In this document: positions 1 to 5,408 of the stretch, piece by piece | How positions within the stretch are numbered: the first letter of the stretch is position 1 | Layout of the letters: each line of letters opens with the position of its first letter | Assembly (NCBI GenBank): GCA_902805805.1 | Contig: CADCUE010000298.1 | Location: 1-6,648 of the forward strand | Direction of reading: 5' to 3' | Length of the DNA stretch: 6,648 bases | Source: an uncultured Frankineae bacterium | GTDB taxonomy: Bacteria; Actinomycetota; Actinomycetes; Mycobacteriales; SCTD01 | Translations under genes and position numbers: made by a program | The notes under the pieces: model-generated | What the model saw: the letters and a program-made list of their open reading frames with translations, nothing else | The model's database searches: none | Told to the model about the DNA's origin: nothing

Positions 1-854
1 CGCGGGCGCGCTCGAGCGTCGCCGGGTGCGGGCCGGCCGACGGACCGCTGGTGCTGCTCCTGCACGGGTTCCCGCAGTTCTGGTGGGCCTGGCGGGCGCA
101 GCTCGTGGCGCTCGGGGACGCCGGCTTCCGTGCGGTGGCCCCGGACCTGCGCGGCTACGGCGCGTCCGACAAGCCGCCGCGCGGCTACGACGCCTACACC
201 CTGTCGTCCGACGTGGCCGGCATGGTGCGGGCGCTCGGGGCGCGCGACGCCGTCGTCGTCGGCCACGACTGGGGCGGCGTGCTGGCCTGGACGGCGGCGA
301 CGCTGCACCCGGGCGTCGTGTCGCGCCTGGCGGTGCTGGCGATGCCGCACCCGCTGCGGCTGCGCGAGGCCGTCCTGCACGACCCGGCGCAGCTGCGGGC
401 CTGCGCGCCCATCGGCTTCTTCCAGCTCCCGCGGCTCCCCGAGGCGCGGCTGCGCCGGGCCGACGGGGCGTACGTCGGGGAGCTCCTGCGGTCCTGGGGC
501 GGACCGGGGTACCCGGACGCCGAGACCGAGGCCCGCTGCCGGGCGGCGGTGCAGGTGCCGGGCGTCGCGCACTGCTCGATGGAGTGGTACCGCTGGGCGG
601 TGCGCTCGCGCACGCGACCGAGCGGGTGGCGCTTCCTGACGCTGCTCGAGCGCGGCGTCGGCGTGCCGACGCTGCACGTGCAGGGCGCGGACGACCCGTT
701 CATGCTCCCCACGACGGCGCACGGGTCGCAGGCCTGGGTCGAGGCGCCCTACGAGCTGCAGGTGCTCGAGGGGGTGGGCCACTACCCCCACGAGGAGGCC
801 GCCGGCCACGTCAGCGAGGCGCTCGTCGCACACGCGCGGGGTGAGCTCCTGTGA
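1..854 (+). CDS. Epoxide-hydrolase-like alpha/beta hydrolase (5' end missing)
   Basis: The reading frame is already open at base 3 and enters the family core at once, so the gene begins before the window; I estimate a few dozen residues are missing. Seen: the oxyanion-hole motif HGFP (63-74), an RGYGxSDKP segment (150-176), the nucleophile elbow GHDWGG with the presumed nucleophilic Asp at 267-269, a likely catalytic acid in GADDPF (second Asp at 693-695), and the catalytic His in GVGHYPHEE at 780-782. A lid Tyr lies in MEWY (588-590). An Asp nucleophile fits epoxide hydrolases and dehalogenases, which attack through an ester intermediate, rather than Ser esterases. Position next to a marP cluster matches M. 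tuberculosis ephE (Rv3670), so an EphE-type cytosolic epoxide hydrolase is the best guess. The substrate is unknown, and the second lid Tyr typical of epoxide hydrolases is not obvious, so a related alpha/beta hydrolase is possible. Confidence 0.88.
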   Translation, partial: RARSSVAGCGPADGPLVLLLHGFPQFWWAWRAQLVALGDAGFRAVAPDLRGYGASDKPPRGYDAYTLSSDVAGMVRALGARDAVVVGHDWGGVLAWTAATLHPGVVSRLAVLAMPHPLRLREAVLHDPAQLRACAPIGFFQLPRLPEARLRRADGAYVGELLRSWGGPGYPDAETEARCRAAVQVPGVAHCSMEWYRWAVRSRTRPSGWRFLTLLERGVGVPTLHVQGADDPFMLPTTAHGSQAWVEAPYELQVLEGVGHYPHEEAAGHVSEALVAHARGELL

Positions 855-892
855 GCGAGGCTGCGGAGCGAGCGCACGGGGTGTGGCGGTGA
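851..892 (+). other. Possible 13-codon minicistron and repeat-like linker between two genes
   Basis: A GTG at 851-853 overlaps the hydrolase stop as GTGA and opens a reading frame of 13 codons (MSEAAERAHGVWR) that ends in TGA at 890-892. That stop overlaps the preferred DUF309 start as GTGA at 889-892. The chain could pass ribosomes from gene to gene. The same bases hold a direct repeat of GAGCGAG (853-859 and 866-872), and this GAGCGAG/GCGGAGCGAG composition resembles short dispersed repeats I recall from high-GC actinobacterial genomes. It could also be read as the N-terminus of DUF309 if that gene starts at 841, so translation of the minicistron is inference. Confidence 0.3.
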
Positions 893-1320
893 GTGCTCCC
901 CGCGGCCGGGACGCCGCCGGACGTCCGGTGCCCGCCGACTCCCCCGACGCCGTCGAGCCGGTCCCCGAGGAGGCGCTCCCGCCCGACGAGGCGCTGGCCC
1001 TGGCCCGCGAGCTGCTCGACCGCGGCCGGCCCTTCTTCGCCCACGACGTGCTCGAAGCCGTCTGGAAGGCCGCCCCGGCCGGCGAGCGCTCGTTCTGGCA
1101 GGGGCTCGCGCAGGTCTGCGTCGGGCTGACGCACCTGCAGCGCGGCAACCCCGTCGGCGGCGCGCGGCTGCTGCGGCGCGGCGCGGACCGCCTCGACGAC
1201 CACCTGCGGACCGACGCCCCGGCGACCTACGGCGTGGACGTGGCCCGCACCGCTGCCACGGCCCGCGCACGAGCGCGTGCTGTCGAGGCGGGTGCTGACG
1301 GCCCGGCGGTCGAGCTCTAG
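889..1320 (+). CDS. DUF309 family protein
   Basis: This 143-residue protein carries the DUF309 core: an Ala-His-Asp motif in FFAHDVLEAVW (residues 49-59), then FWQGLAQVCVG (69-79) and HLQRGN (82-87), followed by an Arg-rich helix. The spacing His-acidic, then QGL, then HxxRGN is the family signature. The family is small, all-helical and has no assigned reaction; the conserved His and Glu could be a metal or active site, but that is inference. The frame is open back to GTG 841. I chose GTG 889 because a GGGG run lies seven bases upstream (878-881), the extra residues would be low-complexity, and GTGA overlap with a minicistron is possible; GTG 883 is another option. It follows the hydrolase closely, so the two are probably cotranscribed. 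It ends three bases from the convergent marP stop. I do not recall it in the equivalent mycobacterial block. Confidence 0.85.
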   Translation: MSAPRGRDAAGRPVPADSPDAVEPVPEEALPPDEALALARELLDRGRPFFAHDVLEAVWKAAPAGERSFWQGLAQVCVGLTHLQRGNPVGGARLLRRGADRLDDHLRTDAPATYGVDVARTAATARARARAVEAGADGPAVEL

Positions 1321-1349
1321 CGGTCAGCCGCAGTCGCGGGTGCTGACCG
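1321..1349. terminator. Inverted repeat at convergent DUF309/marP ends, possible terminator
   Basis: CGGTCAGC at 1321-1328 pairs perfectly with GCTGACCG at 1342-1349 around a 13-base loop. It starts just after the DUF309 stop and covers the last codons of marP, so it could act on transcripts from either side. There is no T-tract, which is common for actinobacterial terminators. A competing six-base pairing of GTCAGC (1323-1328) with GCTGAC (1294-1299) also exists. Confidence 0.4.
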
Positions 1350-2523
1350 GGCGGGTGCTCGTGCGGGCCCGCTCGGCGGCGCCGGCGACCTCGTCCCAGG
1401 TGAGGACGTAGCCGATGGTCTGGTCGTCGGCAGCGGCGGCGAAGACCACGCCGAGGACCTCGCCGTCGGTGTCGATGAGCGGCCCGCCCGAGTTGCCCTG
1501 GCGCACGAGGCCGCGCACGGAGTAGATCTCGCGGACGACGTCGTCCTGCTGGTAGATGTCCTTGCCGCGCGCGTCCTGGACGCGGATGACGCGCGCCGCG
1601 TCGGCGTGGAACGGCCCGTCCTGCGGGTAGCCGACGACGAGCGCGCCCTGCTCCCGCTGCGCCGGCTCGGCCGCGGGCTGCAGCGGCCGGGCGGTCAGCC
1701 CCGGCACGGCGAGCACGGCGACGTCGCGGGCCGGGTCGAACAGGACGACGTCCGCGTCGAGGAGCTCCCCGTCGACCTCGACCTGCGGCGCGCGCACCCC
1801 CGCGACGACGTGGGCGTTGGTCATGACGCGCTCCGGGGCGTAGACGAAGCCGCTGCCCTCGATCTTCTTCCGGCAGGCCGCCGCGACCCCCGTCACCTTC
1901 AGGACGCTCGGCTCGACCTCGACGACGGCGGGGTCGCTGCGCAGCGCCGGGTCGGGCGGCCGGACCCCGGCCTCGTCGGCCGCCTGCAGGTCGGAGAAGA
2001 CCTCGGGGAAGCCCCGCTCGTCGATGAGGTTGCGGAACTCGCCCAGGAAGCGGCGGCCCGAGTCGGGGACGAGGCCGTCGACGGTCGTCATGACCGCCGA
2101 GCGCCGCACCTGCGAGGCGAGCTCGGGGTACGGCGAGGAGGCCACCGCACGCCCGACCAGCCAGGCGACGAGCAGCAGGCTGAGCACGCTCACGAGCGCG
2201 CCGCCCGCAGCGTCGAGGCGGCGCGCCGAGCGCCAGGTCAGCCGGCGCCGCAGCGCGCCGCCGACGACGGTCGCCAGCACCTGCCCGACCGTGGCCGCGA
2301 GGAAGACCACCGCGAGCCCGACGGCCGAGCGGGAGAAGCCCACGAAGGGGTCGAGCTCGGCGACGCGCGGCGCGACCCGCGCGCCGAGCACGCCGCCGCC
2401 GAGGAAGCCGACGAACGACAGCACGCCGACGACGAAGCCCTGGCGGTAGCCCGACAGCGCGAACAGCGCCGCCGCGACGACCAGCACGAGGTCGAGTGCC
2501 ACGACGTCGAGGCCCCCGGTCAC
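1324..2523 (-). CDS. marP: MarP-like membrane-anchored serine protease (CvpA domain plus trypsin-like domain)
   Basis: A 399-residue protein, essentially the length of M. tuberculosis MarP (Rv3671c, 397). Residues 6-125 hold four hydrophobic segments of the CvpA/colicin-V-production type, which anchor it in the membrane. A linker to about residue 205 is followed by a trypsin-like protease domain facing outward. The catalytic triad is visible as His238 in TNAHVV, Asp267 in PARDVAVL and Ser345 in GNSGGP. Cys217 and Cys398 sit where MarP has the Cys214/Cys395 pair whose disulfide is known to support activity. In mycobacteria MarP is needed to hold internal pH in acid and acts on cell-wall enzymes; the same role here is inferred. 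GTG 2523 was chosen because it fits family length and lies six bases after a TANNNT box, suggesting a leaderless transcript. It is the last gene of the minus-strand block, 41 bases after the NUDIX gene. Confidence 0.95.
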   Translation of the reverse strand: MTGGLDVVALDLVLVVAAALFALSGYRQGFVVGVLSFVGFLGGGVLGARVAPRVAELDPFVGFSRSAVGLAVVFLAATVGQVLATVVGGALRRRLTWRSARRLDAAGGALVSVLSLLLVAWLVGRAVASSPYPELASQVRRSAVMTTVDGLVPDSGRRFLGEFRNLIDERGFPEVFSDLQAADEAGVRPPDPALRSDPAVVEVEPSVLKVTGVAAACRKKIEGSGFVYAPERVMTNAHVVAGVRAPQVEVDGELLDADVVLFDPARDVAVLAVPGLTARPLQPAAEPAQREQGALVVGYPQDGPFHADAARVIRVQDARGKDIYQQDDVVREIYSVRGLVRQGNSGGPLIDTDGEVLGVVFAAAADDQTIGYVLTWDEVAGAAERARTSTRPVSTRDCG

Positions 2524-2529
2524 CCGGGC

Positions 2530-2535
2530 AACCTA
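2530..2535 (-). promoter_or_regulatory. Candidate -10 box for a leaderless marP transcript
   Basis: On the minus strand TAGGTT matches the actinobacterial TANNNT -10 consensus and is followed by exactly six bases (2529-2524) and the GTG start of marP. That spacing puts the transcription start at or next to the first base of the start codon, the usual layout of leaderless genes in Actinobacteria. No purine-rich ribosome-binding site precedes this GTG, which supports leaderless use. I see no convincing -35 hexamer. The box lies in the 41-base gap after the NUDIX gene, so marP could be transcribed alone as well as by read-through. Confidence 0.5.
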
Positions 2536-2564
2536 GGCGATCGTCCGGCGGCGCGGCACGCTCG

Positions 2565-3275
2565 TCAGCCGTCCGTGACGGGTCGCGCACCGCCGGCAAC
2601 GGGGTAGGTCGCCCCGCGCAGGGCCAGGCGCACCGTCTGCTCGTCGAGGGCCCGCGAGCGCCCCGGGTCCCACGGCAGCTCCCACCCGCCGAGGGCCAGC
2701 AGCCGGTCGAGCAGCCCGGCGGTGAAGCCCCAGACCAGCAGGTCGCGCACCTCGAACGCCGGGCCGGTCCACCCGCTCGGGTGGGTCACCCGCAGCCGGG
2801 ACGCCGGGTCGGCCAGCTCGGCCAGGGGCACGCGCGCCACGGCGGCGACCTCCGCCGCGTCGACGACGTCGACCGGGTGGGGGTCGCGCCAGTACCCGAC
2901 GACCGGGTGCACCACGAAGCCGGACGGCGGCAGCCACAGGGCGGGCAGCACGCCGAGGACGTCGACCGTGGAGGCGTCGAGCCCGACCTCCTCCTCGGCC
3001 TCCCGCAGGGCCGCCGCGACCGGGCCGTCCCCCGCCGGGTCGCCGTCCTCCGGGTCGAGCGCGCCGCCCGGGAAGGCCGGCTGCCCGGCGTGGGAGCGCA
3101 GGGTGTGGGCGCGCTCGATGAGCAGCACGTCCGGGCCGGTCGGTCCCTCGCCGAACAGCACGAGCACCGCGGAGTGGCGTCCGCCGGTGTCGGGCGGCGT
3201 GAAGCGGCTCAGCTGGGCGCCCGTCACGTGCGGCAGCGCGTCGGCGAGGGTGCGCAGCCAGTCGGGGACCGTCAC
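2565..3275 (-). CDS. NUDIX hydrolase, predicted coenzyme A pyrophosphatase
   Basis: A 236-residue protein. Residues 51-71 match the UPF0035/CoA-pyrophosphatase signature: LLIERA, an Arg four further on, then Gly and FPGG, with Ile where the pattern has Thr. The NUDIX box follows, with its Gly/Glu start in GGALDPE (70-76) and REAEEEVGL at 91-99, which supplies the metal-binding glutamates. The loop inside the box is longer than in the canonical motif, as I recall for actinobacterial members. The family splits CoA and related thioesters or oxidised CoA into 3',5'-ADP and a 4'-phosphopantetheine product, in the cytosol with Mg or Mn. No experimental substrate is implied by sequence alone. GTG 3275 was chosen because it overlaps the upstream TlpA stop as GTGA, a sign of translational coupling, and matches the family N-terminus; upstream codons in the frame are a shadow of the TlpA gene. 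It corresponds to Rv3672c. Confidence 0.93.
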   Translation of the reverse strand: MTVPDWLRTLADALPHVTGAQLSRFTPPDTGGRHSAVLVLFGEGPTGPDVLLIERAHTLRSHAGQPAFPGGALDPEDGDPAGDGPVAAALREAEEEVGLDASTVDVLGVLPALWLPPSGFVVHPVVGYWRDPHPVDVVDAAEVAAVARVPLAELADPASRLRVTHPSGWTGPAFEVRDLLVWGFTAGLLDRLLALGGWELPWDPGRSRALDEQTVRLALRGATYPVAGGARPVTDG

Positions 3276-3862
3276 ACGCGCACCCCGAGGTGCTGGGCGA
3301 CGAGGCCCTCGAGCTCGGCCAGGTCGCGGAACGCCCCGCTGCGCGTGTGGACCACCCGGCCGGCGGCGTCGAGGAACAGCGTGACCGGCGGTCCCGGCGG
3401 GAAGGCGCGCAGGACCTCGCCGTCGTCGTCGACCACGCTGGGGTAGCGCATGCCGAAGTCGCGGCTGAAGGCGAGCCCGCGGCTCACGACGTCGACGTTG
3501 AGCACCCCCACGACGCCGACCCGGCCGGCCGCCCGCTCGTGGAAGGCCACGAGCTCGGGGGCCTCCTCCGCGCAGGGCGGGCACCACGACGCCCAGACGT
3601 TGACCAGCGTGGGCCGTCCGGGTGCCTGCGCACGCAGGTCGACGTCCGGACCGCCGCCGAGGCAGGGCAGGACGACGTCGGGCATCGCCGGGCCGAGGCC
3701 CGCCGGGCAGGGCTCGAGCGCGGCGGCCGTCCGCAGCGCCGAGACGTCCGGGGCGGGCGGCGCAGCAGGTGCCGGCTCCTCCCGCAGCAGCACGGCGGCC
3801 GCCAGCAGCAGCCCGATCCCCAGCAGCGCCCACCACTGCGACCGGCGCAGGCGGCCGGTCAC
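3272..3862 (-). CDS. TlpA/ResA-like membrane-anchored thioredoxin-fold protein
   Basis: A 196-residue protein. An Arg-rich start (residues 4-7) and a hydrophobic helix at about 9-26 form a signal anchor, followed by an Ala/Pro-rich linker, so the soluble domain lies outside the membrane. The redox motif WCPPC is at 93-97 (Cys94, Cys97) after LVNVWAS, and the cis-Pro is in GPPVTLF at about residue 159; both are hallmarks of TlpA/ResA/CcmG-type thioredoxins. Two further cysteines, 52 and 67, lie upstream of the fold and could form a second disulfide. Such proteins reduce or exchange disulfides in exported proteins or apocytochrome c; the partner here is unknown. No cytochrome-maturation genes are in view. 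GTG 3862 overlaps the nth stop as GTGA, and the gene's own stop overlaps the NUDIX start the same way. It corresponds to Rv3673c. Confidence 0.93.
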   Translation of the reverse strand: MTGRLRRSQWWALLGIGLLLAAAVLLREEPAPAAPPAPDVSALRTAAALEPCPAGLGPAMPDVVLPCLGGGPDVDLRAQAPGRPTLVNVWASWCPPCAEEAPELVAFHERAAGRVGVVGVLNVDVVSRGLAFSRDFGMRYPSVVDDDGEVLRAFPPGPPVTLFLDAAGRVVHTRSGAFRDLAELEGLVAQHLGVRV

Positions 3863-4584
3863 GGGACGGGTGCGACCGCTGCCGACGGCCCCTTCACCAG
3901 GGCCCGCGCGACGTCCGGGTCGGTGGGGCCGGCGCCGTACGACGGGCACAGCGCCGCGATGCCGCACGCACCGCAGGCGGGCTTGCGGGCGTGGCAGACG
4001 CGTCGCCCGTGGAAGATCACCCGGTGGCTGAACATCGTCCACTCGGCCTTCGGCAGCAGCGCGGCGACGGCGTGCTCGACCTTGACCGGGTCCTCGAGCG
4101 CGGTCCACCCGAAGCGCCGCACGAGCCGCCCGAAGTGGGTGTCGACGGTGAGCCCCGGCACGCCGAAGGCGTTGCCGAGCACCACGTTGGCGGTCTTGCG
4201 GCCGATGCCGGGCAGCGCGACGAGCTCCTCGAGCGTCGCCGGCACCTGCCCGCCGTGCCGCTCCACGAGCGCGGCGCCCAGGCCGATCAGGCTGGTCGCC
4301 TTGTTGCGGAAGAACCCGGTCGGGCGGATCAGCGCCTCGAGCTCGTCGCGCTCGGCCGCCGCGTACGCCGCAGCGGTCGGGTAGCGGGCGAACAGCGCCG
4401 GCGTGACCTCGTTGACCCGCCGGTCGGTGCACTGCGCCGACAGGACCGTCGCGACGGCGAGCTCGAGCGGCGTCGTGAAGTCGAGCTCGCAGTGGGCGTC
4501 GGGGTGCAGGACCGCGAGCTCACGGGCGGTGCGCCGGGCCCTGCGGGTGAGCGCCAGCGGGCTCGGGGGCGCAGCGGCAGGCAC
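3859..4584 (-). CDS. nth: Endonuclease III, DNA glycosylase/AP lyase
   Basis: A 241-residue base-excision-repair enzyme that removes oxidised pyrimidines and nicks the abasic site. The helix-hairpin-helix is LPGIGRKTA at 124-132, with the catalytic Lys at 130; the catalytic Asp148 is in TVDTHFGR. The four iron-sulfur ligands are Cys197, Cys204, Cys207 and Cys213 in the canonical C-x6-C-x2-C-x5-C spacing. Conserved stretches such as [14 protein letters not shown] and [12 protein letters not shown] leave no doubt about the family. GTG 4584 gives an N-terminus the same length as mycobacterial Nth; the frame stays open to 4689 but that extension is low-complexity. A GGAGG sits only one base before this GTG, too close for a normal ribosome-binding site, while a -10-like TACTCT lies six bases upstream, so the message is probably leaderless. 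It heads a coupled run with the TlpA-like and NUDIX genes. Confidence 0.97.
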   Translation of the reverse strand: MPAAAPPSPLALTRRARRTARELAVLHPDAHCELDFTTPLELAVATVLSAQCTDRRVNEVTPALFARYPTAAAYAAAERDELEALIRPTGFFRNKATSLIGLGAALVERHGGQVPATLEELVALPGIGRKTANVVLGNAFGVPGLTVDTHFGRLVRRFGWTALEDPVKVEHAVAALLPKAEWTMFSHRVIFHGRRVCHARKPACGACGIAALCPSYGAGPTDPDVARALVKGPSAAVAPVP

Positions 4585-4609
4585 CCCTCCAGAGTACGTC
4601 GCGGGTGCC
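4580..4609. repeat. Inverted repeat flanking the nth start and promoter
   Basis: GGCACCC at 4580-4586 and GGGTGCC at 4603-4609 are perfect seven-base inverted arms with a 16-base spacer. The arm centres are 23 bases apart, about two helical turns, and the spacer holds the nth -10 box. This could be an operator for a dimeric regulator. If nth is leaderless only one arm would be transcribed, so an RNA hairpin is unlikely. Chance occurrence is quite possible at this base composition. Confidence 0.3.
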
Positions 4610-4772
4610 CTTCGTCCCTGCGGGCGAGCGCCCCTGGGCCGAACGGCGGCGGAGCGCTGCGCCGCGCGAGTGACCTGACGGGGGTGCACCTCCAGTCGCG
4701 GGCAGGCGTGCCGACCACACCGGAGCAGTCGCCCGACAGCGACCGCACCCCCATCGGCACTGGAGCCCAGTC
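4585..4772. promoter_or_regulatory. Divergent nth/rsiG-like intergenic control region
   Basis: These 188 bases separate two divergent genes and are the longest non-coding stretch in the window. The nth side holds the -10-like box and an inverted repeat. On the other side GGAG at 4762-4765 lies seven bases before the ATG at 4773 and is a good ribosome-binding site. A perfect palindrome, GGTGCACC, is at 4683-4690. I found no TANNNT box on the plus strand and no WhiG-type promoter, so the plus-strand promoter is unidentified; an alternative sigma factor is possible. Confidence 0.5.
4591..4596 (-). promoter_or_regulatory. Candidate -10 box for a leaderless nth transcript
   Basis: On the minus strand TACTCT fits TANNNT and is followed by six bases and the GTG start of nth, so transcription would begin at the start codon. 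A weak -35 candidate, GGGACG, ends 16 bases upstream of the box; its GAC core is the only match to TTGACA. This is the only promoter needed for the nth, TlpA-like and NUDIX genes. Its layout is the same as in front of marP. Confidence 0.55.
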
Positions 4773-5366
4773 ATGAAGCAGTCCGCACCACGAGACGGCG
4801 CCACCTCCCCCGCGCCGCTGGCTGCCGGCGTCCCCGCGCAGCGGCGCAAGGGCGAGCGCCGCCCCGAGCCGGTCCTGTCCGAGGCGTACGCGCACCTGTC
4901 CGTCGACGGCCTGCGCGAGTACCGGCGCGCGCTGTCGGACGAGGAGCACCGCGTCTCGTACTGGCGGCGCATCCTGCAGGCCCGGCTCGACCTGGTCGCC
5001 AGCGGCACGACGCGCAAGGGCGTCGACCACGACCGGCTCACGCCGCTGCTGACCACGCAGCGGCTCGGCGCCGGCCGGCGCGCGCTCAACAGCGTCGTGC
5101 ACGGGGACGGCGGGATCCCGCCGCTGCCCCTGCTCCAGGAGCTGTGGGAGCGCCAGGTCGAGCCGGACGACGACGCCGGGCGGGCGGCCTTCGAGGACGA
5201 CCTGCGGCTCGCCGAGCAGGCGCTGTCGGCGTACCGGTCGGCGCTGCACGCGCGCATCGGCCAGGCGACCGGCGAGCTCATCGCCCGCTACCGCGACTCG
5301 CCGGAGCTGTGCCTGTCCGCGCTGCCGCTCGAGCGCGGCACCGTCGCTGCGCGGCCGCGGGACTGA
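4773..5366 (+). CDS. RsiG-like c-di-GMP-binding anti-sigma factor (predicted)
   Basis: A 197-residue soluble protein with no signal or membrane segment. After a disordered, Ala/Pro-rich and basic N-terminus (1-34), AYAHLSVDGLREYRR (38-52) leads into a long helix with Glu58, Ser62, Arg65, Gln69 and Asp73. This is an exact match to the E-x3-S-x2-R-x3-Q-x3-D motif with which Streptomyces RsiG binds c-di-GMP. A variable stretch (about 75-135) separates it from a second helix (140-172) where Glu148, Ser152 and Arg155 repeat the pattern but His159 and Gly163 replace Gln and Asp. In Streptomyces two such helices form an antiparallel coiled coil that, with c-di-GMP, holds sigma WhiG inactive; function here is inferred from the motif. 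The ATG has a GGAG ribosome-binding site seven bases upstream. No sigma gene is in the window. It is followed at 42 bases by the small membrane protein. Confidence 0.8.
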   Translation: MKQSAPRDGATSPAPLAAGVPAQRRKGERRPEPVLSEAYAHLSVDGLREYRRALSDEEHRVSYWRRILQARLDLVASGTTRKGVDHDRLTPLLTTQRLGAGRRALNSVVHGDGGIPPLPLLQELWERQVEPDDDAGRAAFEDDLRLAEQALSAYRSALHARIGQATGELIARYRDSPELCLSALPLERGTVAARPRD

Positions 5367-5408
5367 CCCGAGGTGCATGCCTTCCCGGCAGCAGGGGACC
5401 ATGGGGAC

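Noticed and set aside
782..2599. 605-codon minus-strand frame over DUF309 and marP
   Set aside because: It is an Arg/Gly-rich shadow of marP in another frame and shows no domain.
3276..3836. Upstream extension of the NUDIX frame
   Set aside because: It lies inside the TlpA-like gene and is low-complexity; the GTG at 3275 with GTGA overlap explains the start.
3863..4432. Upstream extension of the TlpA-like frame
   Set aside because: It overlaps nth in another frame with no domain content; the GTGA-coupled GTG at 3862 is preferred.
4585..4689. 35-residue N-terminal extension of nth from an ATG on the minus strand
   Set aside because: It is low-complexity, absent from known Nth proteins as I recall them, and would place the likely promoter inside the gene.
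5373..5408. Earlier GTG start for the small membrane protein
   Set aside because: It has no suitable ribosome-binding site; GTG 5409 has AGGGGA ten bases upstream and begins directly with the membrane span.
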